Shown: positions 46,458-55,475, counted from the first letter of the stretch. The stretch is 64,000 nt of DNA from Acetobacter nitrogenifigens DSM 23921 = NBRC 105050 (GCF_000429165.1 NZ_AUBI01000004.1:248001-312000); one strand, 5' to 3'. Translations and numbers: made by a program. The notes: generated by a model from the letters alone, not told the origin.

Positions 46458-48662
46458 ATGAACTCCACTATGCTTGCGGACCATCAAACCAGCGCGCTGC
46501 TGGCAGCGCTTGAACGCCCCGATCTCGCGGTTATCGCCCGAAACCGGCAGGTCAGCCTCGAGCCCGCGCTCGACCTCCCTTTTCGGCTCGACAGCGCGCT
46601 GAACATCGCGATCGGCGGAGCCGTCGGCGCCGCGAGCGCTCGCCGTCAAGCATTCACACTCCGCCATGCCCTCGAACTCGCGGCGCTGCTGTCGGATGCA
46701 GACGAGCGGTTGACACAGCGCACCATGATTCGCGCCAGCTTCGCCGCCGCGCGCGTCGCAGCGCTTTTTCTCCGCCTTGACGCTTCTGAAGCAGGAGAGC
46801 GCCCCCGATCGCACGCAAGCGACGCCTGGTCAGGCTGGCTCGCGCCCCTTGTCGAGGACACCCCCCCGGACGAGCCGGTTCTGGCGTCCATCTGGCGCAG
46901 CCTGCGCAGCTTTCTCTCGCACGATTTGACAACCACTTCGCAGGCGCCGGGCCACCTGACTGCGGCCGCCGTGACCGACCTGCATTTGTGGCTGCAACGG
47001 TCGTGGCCATTGATCGGTCCCGCTGAAACCCTGATGGCCGCCGGCGGCGACGCACGCCTTCAACTCGACCCGCAGACCGGCCTCAACCATTACGGGTGTT
47101 CGCATCGCCCCCGCCCCTGGGCTGTCACCTTCGCGTCATCCACAGCCTCCTCGGTCTCGGAGCGCGGCTTCGCTGGCGCCGAGACTGCGCGTCTGAACCT
47201 GCAACGGGCGCTCCTCCACGACCGCGCGGACGCGGCCCTATCGGATCTCGCCATTTGGACGCGCGCTTATCTGGCGTCATATTACGACCTGCCCGACGGC
47301 GCCGACGTCATCCTGTCGCCTTCGGGCACAGACTGCGAACTGGCCGCGCTGGCGATCGCAATGCGCGCGAGCGACCACAAGCCGGTGACCAACATCCTGA
47401 TCGCCCCGGAGGAGACCGGAAGCGGCGTGCCGCTCGCCGCCGCAGGACGTCATTTCGCTCTCGACACGGCGCAGGGCGTCGCCGTCGAAAAAGGCGAGCC
47501 TGTCCCCGGCTTCGCCTCCACGATCACGCCCCCCGAAGAACCCGCCGTCGAAGTCCTTACGATCGCCCTACGCGACGCGGACGGCGCGTGCATCCCCACG
47601 GAACAGGTCGCCGAACGCTGCGAACGACTGACCCGCGAAGCAGTCGCCAGAGGGCGCAGGGTTCTGCTGCACCAGCTCGACCTGTCAAAGACCGGCTTGA
47701 AAGCGCCCGACGAGGCGACGCTGGACCGACTGTCACGGACGTTCGGTGATCTGTTCGACGTCGTCGTCGACGCCTGTCAGGCCCGCCTGATGCCAGAACG
47801 CATCGGAAGCTGGGTCGCGGCAGGTCGGGCAGTCATGATCACCGGGTCGAAATTCATGACCGGACCGCCTTTCTGCGGCGCTCTGCTACTGCCGAAGCAA
47901 TGGCGGGCGCGGCTCGAAGGACTGCCGCTGCCAGAAGGACTGGGGTCCTACGCCAGTCATATCGAATGGCCAGATTGCGCCGCAGCTTCATCCTTGTCGA
48001 AGCATGCGAATCACGGCCTGCTTCTACGCTGGAGCGCGGCCATAGCCGAGATGGCCGCTTTCAAAGCGGTCCCGGCCGCCGAAGCGCGCCGTCGTCTGGC
48101 GCTGTTCCTCGACGCCGCGCACGCCGCCATCGAGGAATCCGAGGACGTGCGCCTCGTTCCTCCCCCTGCGCTTGAGCGTCCGCGCATTCCTGACCAGTGG
48201 GACGATCTGGCGACCATCCTGTGTTTTCAGGTCAAGGCGCCGGATCAACCAGACGCCGGGGACGCGAGCACGTCGTTTAGACCGCTCGACGTCGCGGACG
48301 CCCGGCGCGTGTACCACTGGCTGAACGCCGATCTCAGCCCGGCGTTCGCCCCGGACGAGGCCGAACGCCGGTCCGGCCTCGCCGCACGGCAATGCCACAT
48401 CGGACAACCCGTCGCCACGCCGGACGCAGCCCTCGGAGGCGCGCCCGCAGGGGCGCTCAGGCTTTCAGCGGGCGCAAGACTCGTATCGGGCGAACCGTCC
48501 CACGAAGGACTCGGGGTTGATCGACGCATGGCGCGGGAGATCGCGGACGCCCGGACCGTCATCGCCAAAATCGGGCTTATCCGTCGACACTGGTCACGTA
48601 TCGCCGCCGCGAACCCCTCCCCCGGCTATGCTCCGGCGCAACGCGCCGTTACCTTCCCCTGA
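46458..48662 (+). CDS. Large PLP-fold (class V aminotransferase-like) protein of unknown function
   Basis: The 734-residue protein shows a fold-type I PLP core with an about 200-residue N-terminal helical extension. Visible marks are LNHYGCSHRPRP (209-220), VILSPSGTDCELAALAIA (285-302, cofactor phosphate loop), the Asp in VVVDACQARL (about 435-444, normally pairs with the pyridine nitrogen), and the Schiff-base Lys at about 465 in ITGSKFMTGPPFCGA. A C-terminal domain (about 530-734) has no match I know. The ATG at 46458 has a weak ribosome site; ATG 46470 is possible. The substrate is unknown. A phosphatase gene follows after 28 bases, suggesting joint function. Confidence 0.7.
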   Translation: MNSTMLADHQTSALLAALERPDLAVIARNRQVSLEPALDLPFRLDSALNIAIGGAVGAASARRQAFTLRHALELAALLSDADERLTQRTMIRASFAAARVAALFLRLDASEAGERPRSHASDAWSGWLAPLVEDTPPDEPVLASIWRSLRSFLSHDLTTTSQAPGHLTAAAVTDLHLWLQRSWPLIGPAETLMAAGGDARLQLDPQTGLNHYGCSHRPRPWAVTFASSTASSVSERGFAGAETARLNLQRALLHDRADAALSDLAIWTRAYLASYYDLPDGADVILSPSGTDCELAALAIAMRASDHKPVTNILIAPEETGSGVPLAAAGRHFALDTAQGVAVEKGEPVPGFASTITPPEEPAVEVLTIALRDADGACIPTEQVAERCERLTREAVARGRRVLLHQLDLSKTGLKAPDEATLDRLSRTFGDLFDVVVDACQARLMPERIGSWVAAGRAVMITGSKFMTGPPFCGALLLPKQWRARLEGLPLPEGLGSYASHIEWPDCAAASSLSKHANHGLLLRWSAAIAEMAAFKAVPAAEARRRLALFLDAAHAAIEESEDVRLVPPPALERPRIPDQWDDLATILCFQVKAPDQPDAGDASTSFRPLDVADARRVYHWLNADLSPAFAPDEAERRSGLAARQCHIGQPVATPDAALGGAPAGALRLSAGARLVSGEPSHEGLGVDRRMAREIADARTVIAKIGLIRRHWSRIAAANPSPGYAPAQRAVTFP

Positions 48663-48690
48663 TACGCTGAGGATTACGGAGAGAGACCTG

Positions 48691-49389
48691 ATGACCGGAC
48701 AGACGGGCGCTTCCCTGCCGGAGGGACAGAAAAACCACGGCCATTTTCTGGACGCGCCAAAGCTGGAGCCGGGCGTCACCCGCTTCTGGCTGATCCGCCA
48801 CGCGCTGGTGGAGCAAAACGCCCGAGCGCTGCTCTACGGCGCGATGGACGTGCCACTCTGCCCGGACAGCCTGGTGGCGCAGCAACCGATGTACGAGGCT
48901 CTCGCACGGCGACTGCCGCAGGACGCGCTGTGGTATTCTTCTCCACTGTCGAGAGCGCTCCAGACCGCTGAAACCGTGCAGACCGCGGGTTACGGCGAAC
49001 GCGCCATCACGATCGAACCCGGCATTCTGGAACAGGAACTGGGCGAATGGCAGGGCCTGCCGCACCAGGACCTGCCGGAGCGACTGACGCTGCCCGCGCA
49101 CAGGTTCTGGTCCACGTCGGCCGTCGAACGACCGCCGGGCGGCGAAAGCATGGTTGATGTCTGCGCGCGCGTCGGCGCGACGCTGGACAGACTCGCCGAC
49201 CGCAACGCCAGACGCGACATGGTGCTGGTCAGTCACGGCGGCGCGATCCGAGCGGCGCTCTCGCACGCGCTGCGCGTCCACGCCGACACAGCCCTCCACT
49301 TCTCCATCCAGAATCTGTCCCTCACGATTCTTGAGCGACACGACGCGACATGGCGCGTCGTCACCGCAAATGAACTGCCGGGAATCTAG
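48691..49389 (+). CDS. Histidine phosphatase family protein with RHA instead of RHG
   Basis: The 232-residue protein belongs to the phosphoglycerate mutase-like superfamily. The catalytic His is in FWLIRHALVEQN (about 33-44), where the usual RHG is RHA. The other conserved parts are LWYSSPLSRALQTAETV (about 82-98), GILEQELGEWQG (about 112-123), GGESMVDVCARV (about 150-161), and the second catalytic His in LVSHGGAIRAAL (about 179-190). The N-terminal 25 residues are polar. The ATG at 48691 follows GGAGAGAGACCTG. It lies just after the PLP-fold gene and just before tRNA-Gly. Its substrate is unknown. Confidence 0.85.
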   Translation: MTGQTGASLPEGQKNHGHFLDAPKLEPGVTRFWLIRHALVEQNARALLYGAMDVPLCPDSLVAQQPMYEALARRLPQDALWYSSPLSRALQTAETVQTAGYGERAITIEPGILEQELGEWQGLPHQDLPERLTLPAHRFWSTSAVERPPGGESMVDVCARVGATLDRLADRNARRDMVLVSHGGAIRAALSHALRVHADTALHFSIQNLSLTILERHDATWRVVTANELPGI

Positions 49390-49495
49390 GAAAAGCCTCA
49401 AAAAAATCGGGGGCGGCGATATTTTTGAAAGAAACTGCGCCGCCGCCTCTTGCGTCCCTCTCGAGACTATTCTAAACGACCGCTCACCCAAGGAT

Positions 49496-49570
49496 GCGGG
49501 CGTAGCTCAGGGGTAGAGCACAACCTTGCCAAGGTTGGGGTCGTGGGTTCGAATCCCATCGCCCGCTCCA
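49496..49570 (+). tRNA. tRNA-Gly (anticodon GCC), CCA encoded
   Basis: A complete cloverleaf is seen. The acceptor pairs GCGGGCG with CGCCCGC; the D arm is GCTC-AGGGGTA-GAGC. The anticodon stem CAACC/GGTTG holds the loop TTGCCAA with anticodon GCC. The T arm is GTGGG-TTCGAAT-CCCAT. The discriminator T is followed by an encoded CCA. The region to its right differs in gene density and decay, so its 3' end may have served as an integration site. Confidence 0.96.
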
Positions 49571-49588
49571 GATTTTCCAAGGAAAATC
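49571..49588. repeat. Perfect palindrome adjoining tRNA-Gly
   Basis: GATTTTCC-AA-GGAAAATC follows the CCA directly. The two 8-base arms are exact inverted copies. It could take part in tRNA 3' processing or mark a recombination site. Confidence 0.6.
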
Positions 49589-49602
49589 AGTCGGATACGA
49601 GG

Positions 49603-49635
49603 AAGCCGCCGCAAGGCGGCTTTCGTCGTTTTTGG
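49603..49635 (+). terminator. Intrinsic terminator of tRNA-Gly
   Basis: The stem AAGCCGCC / GGCGGCTT with a GCAA loop is followed by TCGTCGTTTTT. It ends the tRNA transcript about 33 bases after the CCA. Confidence 0.8.
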
Positions 49636-49663
49636 CTGTGGCTACCACCGGGCAACCACCGAT

Positions 49664-49843
49664 TCAGGGCGCTGGACCTCGGATTGAGCATCCTAGTTCT
49701 GCGCGAACGGCGATTCGCGGCGGCGCACCTGGACAAGCTAGTTCAGTTCTTTCGACCACCGCGTGATATGCGACGAAGGGGTGGCCCAGTTTGGCCAGCT
49801 CGGTAAGAATATTGGCCACGCCGCTCTGCACGTCCAACTTCAT
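49664..49843 (-). CDS. Small open frame of 59 codons, unrecognised
   Basis: The frame runs ATG (49843) to TGA and begins KLDVQSGVANILTELAKLGH, which reads like natural protein (amphipathic helix), then HPFVAYHAVVE. The second half is Pro/Arg-rich and less convincing. It may be the truncated start of a larger gene, five bases after the GST remnant stop. I do not recognise a family. Confidence 0.35.
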   Translation of the reverse strand: MKLDVQSGVANILTELAKLGHPFVAYHAVVERTELACPGAPPRIAVRAELGCSIRGPAP

Positions 49844-49848
49844 TGATG

Positions 49849-50161
49849 TTAGCCCTCTGGCATGGTTTCGGCTTGTGAGCTCGTCGCATCGAGATTGTCA
49901 AAGGCACCATCGAGCGATCGATTGCGCCGCAGCAGTGCCACCAGATAACGGGAGATGACAGATACCTCGCTGATCGTGGTGCCGTCGTCCAGTTTCCAGA
50001 ACGGGAATAGCGCAGAAGAGATTGAGAACGCGGAACGTGGGCGCGAACCGCCCGGGCTTGGCCAGATCGACCATAACGCTCGGGATCGTCAGCCCTTTCT
50101 CGGTGATGAAGAAGCTTACACGCCATGGATCCTGCGCGGCGGGGTAATGATAAAGCTTCAT
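49849..50161 (-). pseudogene. Glutathione S-transferase remnant, frameshifted and truncated
   Basis: The start KLYHYPAAQDPWRVSFFITE followed by KPGRFAPTFRVLN and IPVLE is a GST N-terminal thioredoxin-like domain. After VLET the reading shifts to a second frame (KLDDGTTISEVSVISRYL), continuing the GST pattern (DDGTxISES-I-RYL), until a TAA at 49849. The all-helical C-terminal domain is missing. So it has at least one frameshift plus truncation. Its ATG overlaps the stop of the upstream remnant by four bases, showing they were once an operon. Confidence 0.75.
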
Positions 50162-50576
50162 GGCAGTGCTGAGCGCGGGTGACGCGAGGGCGGAGACTCT
50201 GGCTGCTCCCGGATGGCCGTGAACATGCGACGGCGAATTAGGCCGCTGACCGGACACATCAGAAACCAATAGGGCGTGAAGCGGCGCTTGACCCGGTTCG
50301 TGACGCAGAACACACGCGTTTCCGTCACCAGCCGCCGGGTGCCGTGTGGGCCCCCCTGGATGGAGAATCCCAGAGCGAGCTGGCAGACGTCTTCATGGCG
50401 AGGGATGAGAAAAGCGTCCGTCGTGGGAATGTCGCACAATCCGTAATCCGCCCGCCAGAACGCACAGATGAGGCCATAGACCAGGGCTGCATCGCCCCGC
50501 CGTTCCAGCAGCGTGAAATCGGTGAGGTCCAGATTCCATTGCCGCGCGTGCTCTTATGGCCAAGCGAGACGCTCAT
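50158..50576 (-). pseudogene. Remnant of SRPBCC-like hypothetical protein
   Basis: An open stretch reads QWNLDLTDFTLLERRG, then VYGLICAFWRADYGLCDI, then GTRRLVTETRVFCVTNRVKR and FTPYWFLMCPVSGLIRRRM. I recall the RxVTETRV...R-FxxYW--I-P-SGLIRR pattern from uncharacterised SRPBCC-like proteins. The frame is interrupted upstream by TAA (50554-50556) with a different frame before it, and the N-terminal half is missing. It therefore looks decayed. Confidence 0.5.
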
Positions 50577-51170
50577 GTTGCTCTCGAGCCTTGTCTGGCT
50601 GGTTCTTGCGGTCCGCTATGTCAGCAAATAGATCGTCGCTCGTGAGGCGGCGCGGGCGGAGATCATGCATCCCGTCCAATGTTGCTTCACCGGCCTTATC
50701 GGTGTTGCGAGCATGCTGGTGACGGGTAGGGTAGCAACTTACTCGCACGTCGCCTGGCTGCTGCTCTACTTGCCGACCGTGGCGGGAAGACCCCCGTCGT
50801 CGGGGTTCTCGCCCTGATCGCGGTCGCACCAGCAGCTTCGCCGCTCTTCGCTCATGCGATGATCGGCTACGGCATCCTGCAGGTGCTGGTGCTATTGCGA
50901 TTACTTCCGTGGATTCTTGACGAGCCGCTTGCGCCAGTCCTACTGGGCGTTCACCTTCGGCGCTGCGGCACCGGCACCGGCACCGGCACCGGCACCGGCA
51001 CCGGCACCGCTCCGCCTCATCGCGCTCGGCGACAACGGAAGCGTCGTCTAGGTGGCGCCGATCCTATTTTGACTCGCCAACGTCGTTGTGGTCCCAGTGT
51101 GCCATATCACGGTGAGTCGGGCATTGCAGGGCCGGCTCCTGCCGCCCATCGTCGTTCCGTTATCAAAATA
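50538..51170 (+). pseudogene. TehA/SLAC1-family transporter remnant
   Basis: Segments typical of the tellurite-resistance/dicarboxylate transporter family appear in order but in different frames: SLVWLVLAVRYVSK, TAG stop at 50628, then EAARAEIMHPVQCCFTGLIG, a shift near 50780, HAMIGYGILQVLVLLRLLPW, SYWAFTFGAAA, a hexamer repeat, and finally ALQGRLLPPIVVPL. Multiple stops and shifts mark it as dead. The N-terminal part is lost into the opposite-strand remnant. Confidence 0.65.
50967..51008. repeat. Hexanucleotide tandem repeat (GGCACC) x 7
   Basis: Seven exact copies of GGCACC lie head-to-tail inside the TehA remnant, in frame for Ala-Pro or Gly-Thr repeats. Such tracts expand by slippage. 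Confidence 0.95.
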
Positions 51171-51171
51171 G

Positions 51172-54100
51172 CTAAGGAGACACTCCCGCGAGAGCCGTTG
51201 CGCTCCACGAGGCCACCATGTTCGTTCCATCGCATTGTTCATAACGACGCGCCACTACTTCCCGCTCGCCGCTCTGGTCGAGTTTTTCACCAGCATAAAT
51301 TCGAACCGTATGGCAAAGCCGCCGGCGTCCGTGGACGCCATCGGCGTCCGAGTCGACGAGCGACTTCGCAGCAAGCTGTGCCACGATGTCGCTCACCTCG
51401 ATCATCCTGACCTCGCCGAAGCCAGCGACCTGACGTGCCGCGTCGAAGGTAAAAGGCCCGTTGAACACAGCTAAGCGCCGTAGCACGATTCGCTCCTTGA
51501 GGCTAAGCGCCTTAAAGCTCCAATCTAAAGTCGCTGCCAACGAGACATGCCTCGACGAAGCGCCATTACATTTCTGCATTTGGAGCAGGAACGGACTATC
51601 CACGAGTTGTGCAAGCGCGGGCAGTTCGAACACGTCCATACGGGCCGCCGCCAACTCGATCGCCAGCGGACAACCGTCGAGGCGCCGACAAATAAATGCG
51701 ACGTAGGGTGCAGAGCCGTTCGTGAACTGGAAGTTGGGATTGCTGATCTTGGCACGTTCGACAAAGAGTTCCACTGCGGCGAACTCTATTGCGCGGATAG
51801 CGGTCAGACCGTCCATTTCCGATGCGACGGGAAGGCCCTTCAGGCGCCACCGATGCTCATCCGCGGCGCGCAGCGGCTCCCGGCTCGTGCAGAGGAGACG
51901 GATGTTGGAACTGATCAACAGGATATTTTCGACGATGGGCGCGACACGTTCGATTACATGATCGCAGCCATCCACTACGACCAGCATCCGCCGAGAGTCG
52001 AGGAAGCGCTCCAAATTCATCCATGGGTCGTCCCCCGACGCGCTGACACCCAGGTCCCGGAGGACTGCGCCCAGAAGGTCATCGCGCGTCCTGACGGGAG
52101 CTAGGTCCACGAAGGCGACGTAGTCAACATATCCGCGCTCTAATGTTTTACGGGCGACGCATTGCGCTACTGTCGTCTTGCCCATTCCGCCGGCGCCAAC
52201 CACGCTGATGAGACGGTTGGTCCGGAGATCCTCGACCAGATCTGCGACCAAATCTGTCCGGCCGACGACATCCGGGGTTGGAGCCGGCGTCCATCGCCGG
52301 ACCGCCGTAGGAGGACTGGGCGAAACGGGTTCACAAAAACGATACCCACGACGCGGTACAGTTGTCACGTACGTCCGTTCACAGCCTGCCTTGGCCAGCG
52401 CCCGCCGAAGCGCCGCAACTGCATGTCGGAGATTTGAGTCGTCGACGTTAAGCGAGCCCCATACGCTTTCGATCAGCGTTAAATTGTCGATTGTCTCGCC
52501 GGGGCGGTCGACCAAGATTTCGAGGACCTTATAGGACGGATCACCAAGCCGGACCGGCTTGTCAGAGCAATAGAGTTGTCGGTGCGAGCGGTTCAAGCGG
52601 AATGGGCCGAAGGTGACGTCCGTCATTCGTTGACCATCAAGCTGCCCGGCAGTACCCGCAGCCTGCGCCTGACTCTCGTGCGGAATCATGGAAACTGCTC
52701 TACGATGAGTGGAGAATTCGCGCCGGATTGCCGCTGAGGTTCCCAGATCCTGCAGCGTCGTTGTAAAGCGATTAGTATTCCGCAGACGATTTATCGCCTC
52801 TGTATAATGCCCGAGACGGGTCCACACCGGAAGCGACGCCAATGTCAGCTCCAGGGTGAGTTTCGACAGGTGCGCTCGACTCGCTAACCAATCGAGCGCG
52901 CAGCCAATCTCGTCGATCATTTGCACACAGAAATTCAGCCACTTCGACCCTTTTTGCTCCGGCGAAGCAGCCATCTTCCGGAGAGTGTCCGCGACATACC
53001 GGGCGTGGCGGAGAGCGAAGGTGTTAGTTTCGCCAGCCTCTTCCAGCTTCTCCAGCGCGTAGGCCCTTGTAGTCCCAAGAAAAATATACTGACCGCGGGC
53101 TTCATCAGGGCCGGCACTCAGCAGTGACTTCGCGCCGAGGCTCTCCACGAGAGTGCTCACTTCCGATTCCGGAAGTTGGCCGTCGGAAACGACATCTCGC
53201 ACCTTTTCAGCGGTAATGATTCCACAAAAAATCGAGAGACGGCGAAGGAGTATCCGCTGGCGCGAAGAGAGCGCGTCATGGCTCCAATCAAGCGTCGCCC
53301 GAAGCGTGCGATGCCGAAGCGGCGCAGCGCTACGTCCAGGCATATGCAAGCGAAAATAGTCGGTCAGTTCGGATGCGAACTCCGTCACATCGAATCCATC
53401 AAGGCGCCCCGCCGCTAGCTCTATCGCCAGCGGAAGGCCGTCGAGCCGACGGCAGATACTCGCCACCTGGACGACGTTCGTATCGGTCAATTCGAAGCGG
53501 CTGGACGCTCTTCGCGCTCGGTCTACAAACAGCTCCACCGCTGAATAGTGGAGTGCCTCGTCGACGGTGAGTGGAGCATAGGGCGCTGGCGTCGAAAGGG
53601 GAGCGAGTCGCCATACCCGCTCGCCTGGAGCGCTGAGTGGTTCTCTGCTGGTCGCCAAGACCGCGAGCCCCGGTGCGCTGTCGAGAAGGCGCGGCAATTC
53701 AGCCCTGATTACCGGAAGCACTGTCTCGCAACCGTCGAGCAGCAGCAATCGACTTTGATGCGCGACTGCCGCCCGAAGAGCGTCCCAGCCGTCGTCACAT
53801 TTACCGGTATGATCAAGAGCCGAACGTATAACGTGAGGTACCAACATCGGATCATGCAGCATCGAAAAGTCGACGAATGTCACCGCATCGAATCGCTGTG
53901 CATTGGCGATTTGACTCGCTGTCAACAGAGCGACAGTCGTTTTGCCGATACCTCCTGGGCCAACAATGGTGACCAGCCTTCGCTGCAGATATTCGGCTAC
54001 CAAGGCAGCAACAACGGCGTCTCGCCCGATAACTCGTGCAGGGGGGCGTGGTAAGCCCCTCAGCGGTGACGTTCCAGTGTCGAGCGCGACGTCGACCGCT

Positions 54101-54432
54101 AGACGGTAACCTCGACCGGGATCCGTCTCAATGTAGTTCCGACCGGAGCCGTCCTCACGCAGTACCTTGCGCACGGCGGTCATTGCCGTGCGGAGACTCG
54201 TCTCTTCGATGGCGAAGTTTGGCCAGGCTCGGTCGAACAGAGCCTGCTTGTCAACGAACTCTCCGGCGTTCTCAACCAGAAGCTGTAGGAGGTCGTAGGC
54301 GCGACCGCCCAACTGGACCACGCGTTCGCCGAGCAGGAGTTGCTTGCGGGCGGGTACGATCCGAAACGGACCGAATGTCGCCTGCCAGCCAGGCAGCAGG
54401 GCACGGCGCGGATGCTCTGCCTTGTCGGTCAT
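51172..54432 (-). CDS. Tandem winged-helix / STAND-ATPase regulator (duplicated architecture)
   Basis: The 1086-residue protein contains two copies of an OmpR-type winged helix followed by a STAND/AP-ATPase. Copy 1: wHTH about 18-112 (ATFGPFRIVPARKQLLLGE), Walker A GPGGIGKTT (158-166), Walker B LLLLDGCE (229-236), GLPLAIELAA (332-341). Copy 2 begins at about 603 with VTFGPFRLNRSHRQLYCSD: Walker A GAGGMGKTT (746-754), Walker B LVVVDGCD (about 817-824), CPLAIELAAARMD. Neither copy keeps the long TPR tail usual for such regulators (normally 900 or more residues per copy). Its ATG overlaps the stop of the DMT exporter gene, so it is coupled to it. The signal it senses is unknown. Confidence 0.82.
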   Translation of the reverse strand: MTDKAEHPRRALLPGWQATFGPFRIVPARKQLLLGERVVQLGGRAYDLLQLLVENAGEFVDKQALFDRAWPNFAIEETSLRTAMTAVRKVLREDGSGRNYIETDPGRGYRLAVDVALDTGTSPLRGLPRPPARVIGRDAVVAALVAEYLQRRLVTIVGPGGIGKTTVALLTASQIANAQRFDAVTFVDFSMLHDPMLVPHVIRSALDHTGKCDDGWDALRAAVAHQSRLLLLDGCETVLPVIRAELPRLLDSAPGLAVLATSREPLSAPGERVWRLAPLSTPAPYAPLTVDEALHYSAVELFVDRARRASSRFELTDTNVVQVASICRRLDGLPLAIELAAGRLDGFDVTEFASELTDYFRLHMPGRSAAPLRHRTLRATLDWSHDALSSRQRILLRRLSIFCGIITAEKVRDVVSDGQLPESEVSTLVESLGAKSLLSAGPDEARGQYIFLGTTRAYALEKLEEAGETNTFALRHARYVADTLRKMAASPEQKGSKWLNFCVQMIDEIGCALDWLASRAHLSKLTLELTLASLPVWTRLGHYTEAINRLRNTNRFTTTLQDLGTSAAIRREFSTHRRAVSMIPHESQAQAAGTAGQLDGQRMTDVTFGPFRLNRSHRQLYCSDKPVRLGDPSYKVLEILVDRPGETIDNLTLIESVWGSLNVDDSNLRHAVAALRRALAKAGCERTYVTTVPRRGYRFCEPVSPSPPTAVRRWTPAPTPDVVGRTDLVADLVEDLRTNRLISVVGAGGMGKTTVAQCVARKTLERGYVDYVAFVDLAPVRTRDDLLGAVLRDLGVSASGDDPWMNLERFLDSRRMLVVVDGCDHVIERVAPIVENILLISSNIRLLCTSREPLRAADEHRWRLKGLPVASEMDGLTAIRAIEFAAVELFVERAKISNPNFQFTNGSAPYVAFICRRLDGCPLAIELAAARMDVFELPALAQLVDSPFLLQMQKCNGASSRHVSLAATLDWSFKALSLKERIVLRRLAVFNGPFTFDAARQVAGFGEVRMIEVSDIVAQLAAKSLVDSDADGVHGRRRLCHTVRIYAGEKLDQSGEREVVARRYEQCDGTNMVASWSATALAGVSP

Positions 54433-55475
54433 GATTCGGCCGCCTCCCGCCGTAACGAGCTAGCGGAGGCGGGCGCTAGCGCGACCGCATCCAGTACCTG
54501 ATTGCTCCCTTCGGAGAGTCGATCGCCCCTACTTCTTGTTGGGATTGCGCTTACGGCGATACCCGCTGCAATGGCCAACGTACCGCCTAGCAAGGATGGC
54601 GTCAGCGCTTCGCCGAGCATAGCGACCGACAGCGCCGCGCCCGTCAGCGGCACTCCCAGCATTGCCATCGACATCGTCGTCGCCGGTAGCCAGGTGCTGG
54701 CCGCGTTCACGGCACAGAAGCAGAATGCCGTAGCCAGGGGGCCAACGAACAAGGCCGATGCCCAGAAGGTAACCGAGCCGTCTCCGGTGAACCGGCCCTC
54801 TGAGAAGCTGGCCCCTGAAACGAGAACGGCCGCGGCCAGCGTCATCTGCCAGGGCGCCAAATCAAATGCAGACGAACTCGCCTTGAAGTGGCGCAAGTGC
54901 AGGATGCAGAACGCCCAGCATCCCGCCGCGATGAGCAACATTGCGTTGGCGCCCAGGATCGCCTTGTTCGTCCAATCGATTGTGAACGGGTTGATGAGCG
55001 CAAGCACGCCGATCAGGCCCAAGCAGATCCCCAAGATGCGCCACCGCGTTGCGCGCTCGGCGAAGAAGGCGATCGCGGCCGGAGCGACCCAGATCGGTGT
55101 GGTGTAACTCAAAATGGCGGATCGGCCCGCCGGCAGATGAGTCATCGCGATCGCGCCGAGCGCTGTGAAGCTCATCATTTGCAGCAAGCCGATCGAAGCG
55201 ATGAAGGGCCAATCGCCACGGCGCGGAATTCGCAAGCGCCCTTGAACGGCTTGAACGGAAAATAGGCAGAGAGCGCCGGTAGAAAAGCGAAGGGCTGAGA
55301 ACCAGAGTGGGGAGACGTGGTTGAGACCGGCCTTCATGACCGGCCAGTTGGCGCCCCAGATCAGGATAGCGGCAATGAGTGCCAGAATGGCTTTTAAGCG
55401 AGGTCCCGACGAGGCACGGCCGCCTTCAATTATCAGCGGGGCTGTGGCTGGACTGGGGAATATAGAAGCGCGCAT
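54429..55475 (-). CDS. DMT superfamily (EamA) exporter
   Basis: The 348-residue membrane protein has ten predicted helices in two EamA repeats (from about residue 28: AILALIAAILIWGANWPVMKAGL, and about 165-300). These export amino acids, metabolites or drugs. The ATG at 55475 follows GAGGTTTCATC; longer frames have no ribosome site. The C-terminal 45 residues are polar. It is divergent from a LysR gene and shares its stop with the start of the winged-helix/STAND regulator, so a regulated exporter module is likely. The substrate cannot be told. Confidence 0.85.
   Translation of the reverse strand: MRASIFPSPATAPLIIEGGRASSGPRLKAILALIAAILIWGANWPVMKAGLNHVSPLWFSALRFSTGALCLFSVQAVQGRLRIPRRGDWPFIASIGLLQMMSFTALGAIAMTHLPAGRSAILSYTTPIWVAPAAIAFFAERATRWRILGICLGLIGVLALINPFTIDWTNKAILGANAMLLIAAGCWAFCILHLRHFKASSSAFDLAPWQMTLAAAVLVSGASFSEGRFTGDGSVTFWASALFVGPLATAFCFCAVNAASTWLPATTMSMAMLGVPLTGAALSVAMLGEALTPSLLGGTLAIAAGIAVSAIPTRSRGDRLSEGSNQVLDAVALAPASASSLRREAAES

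Noticed and set aside
50859-51410. 183-codon plus-strand frame with Gly-Thr repeat
   Set aside because: Passes through the hexamer repeat in a frame unlike the TehA remnant and runs into the antisense of the STAND gene; not a gene.
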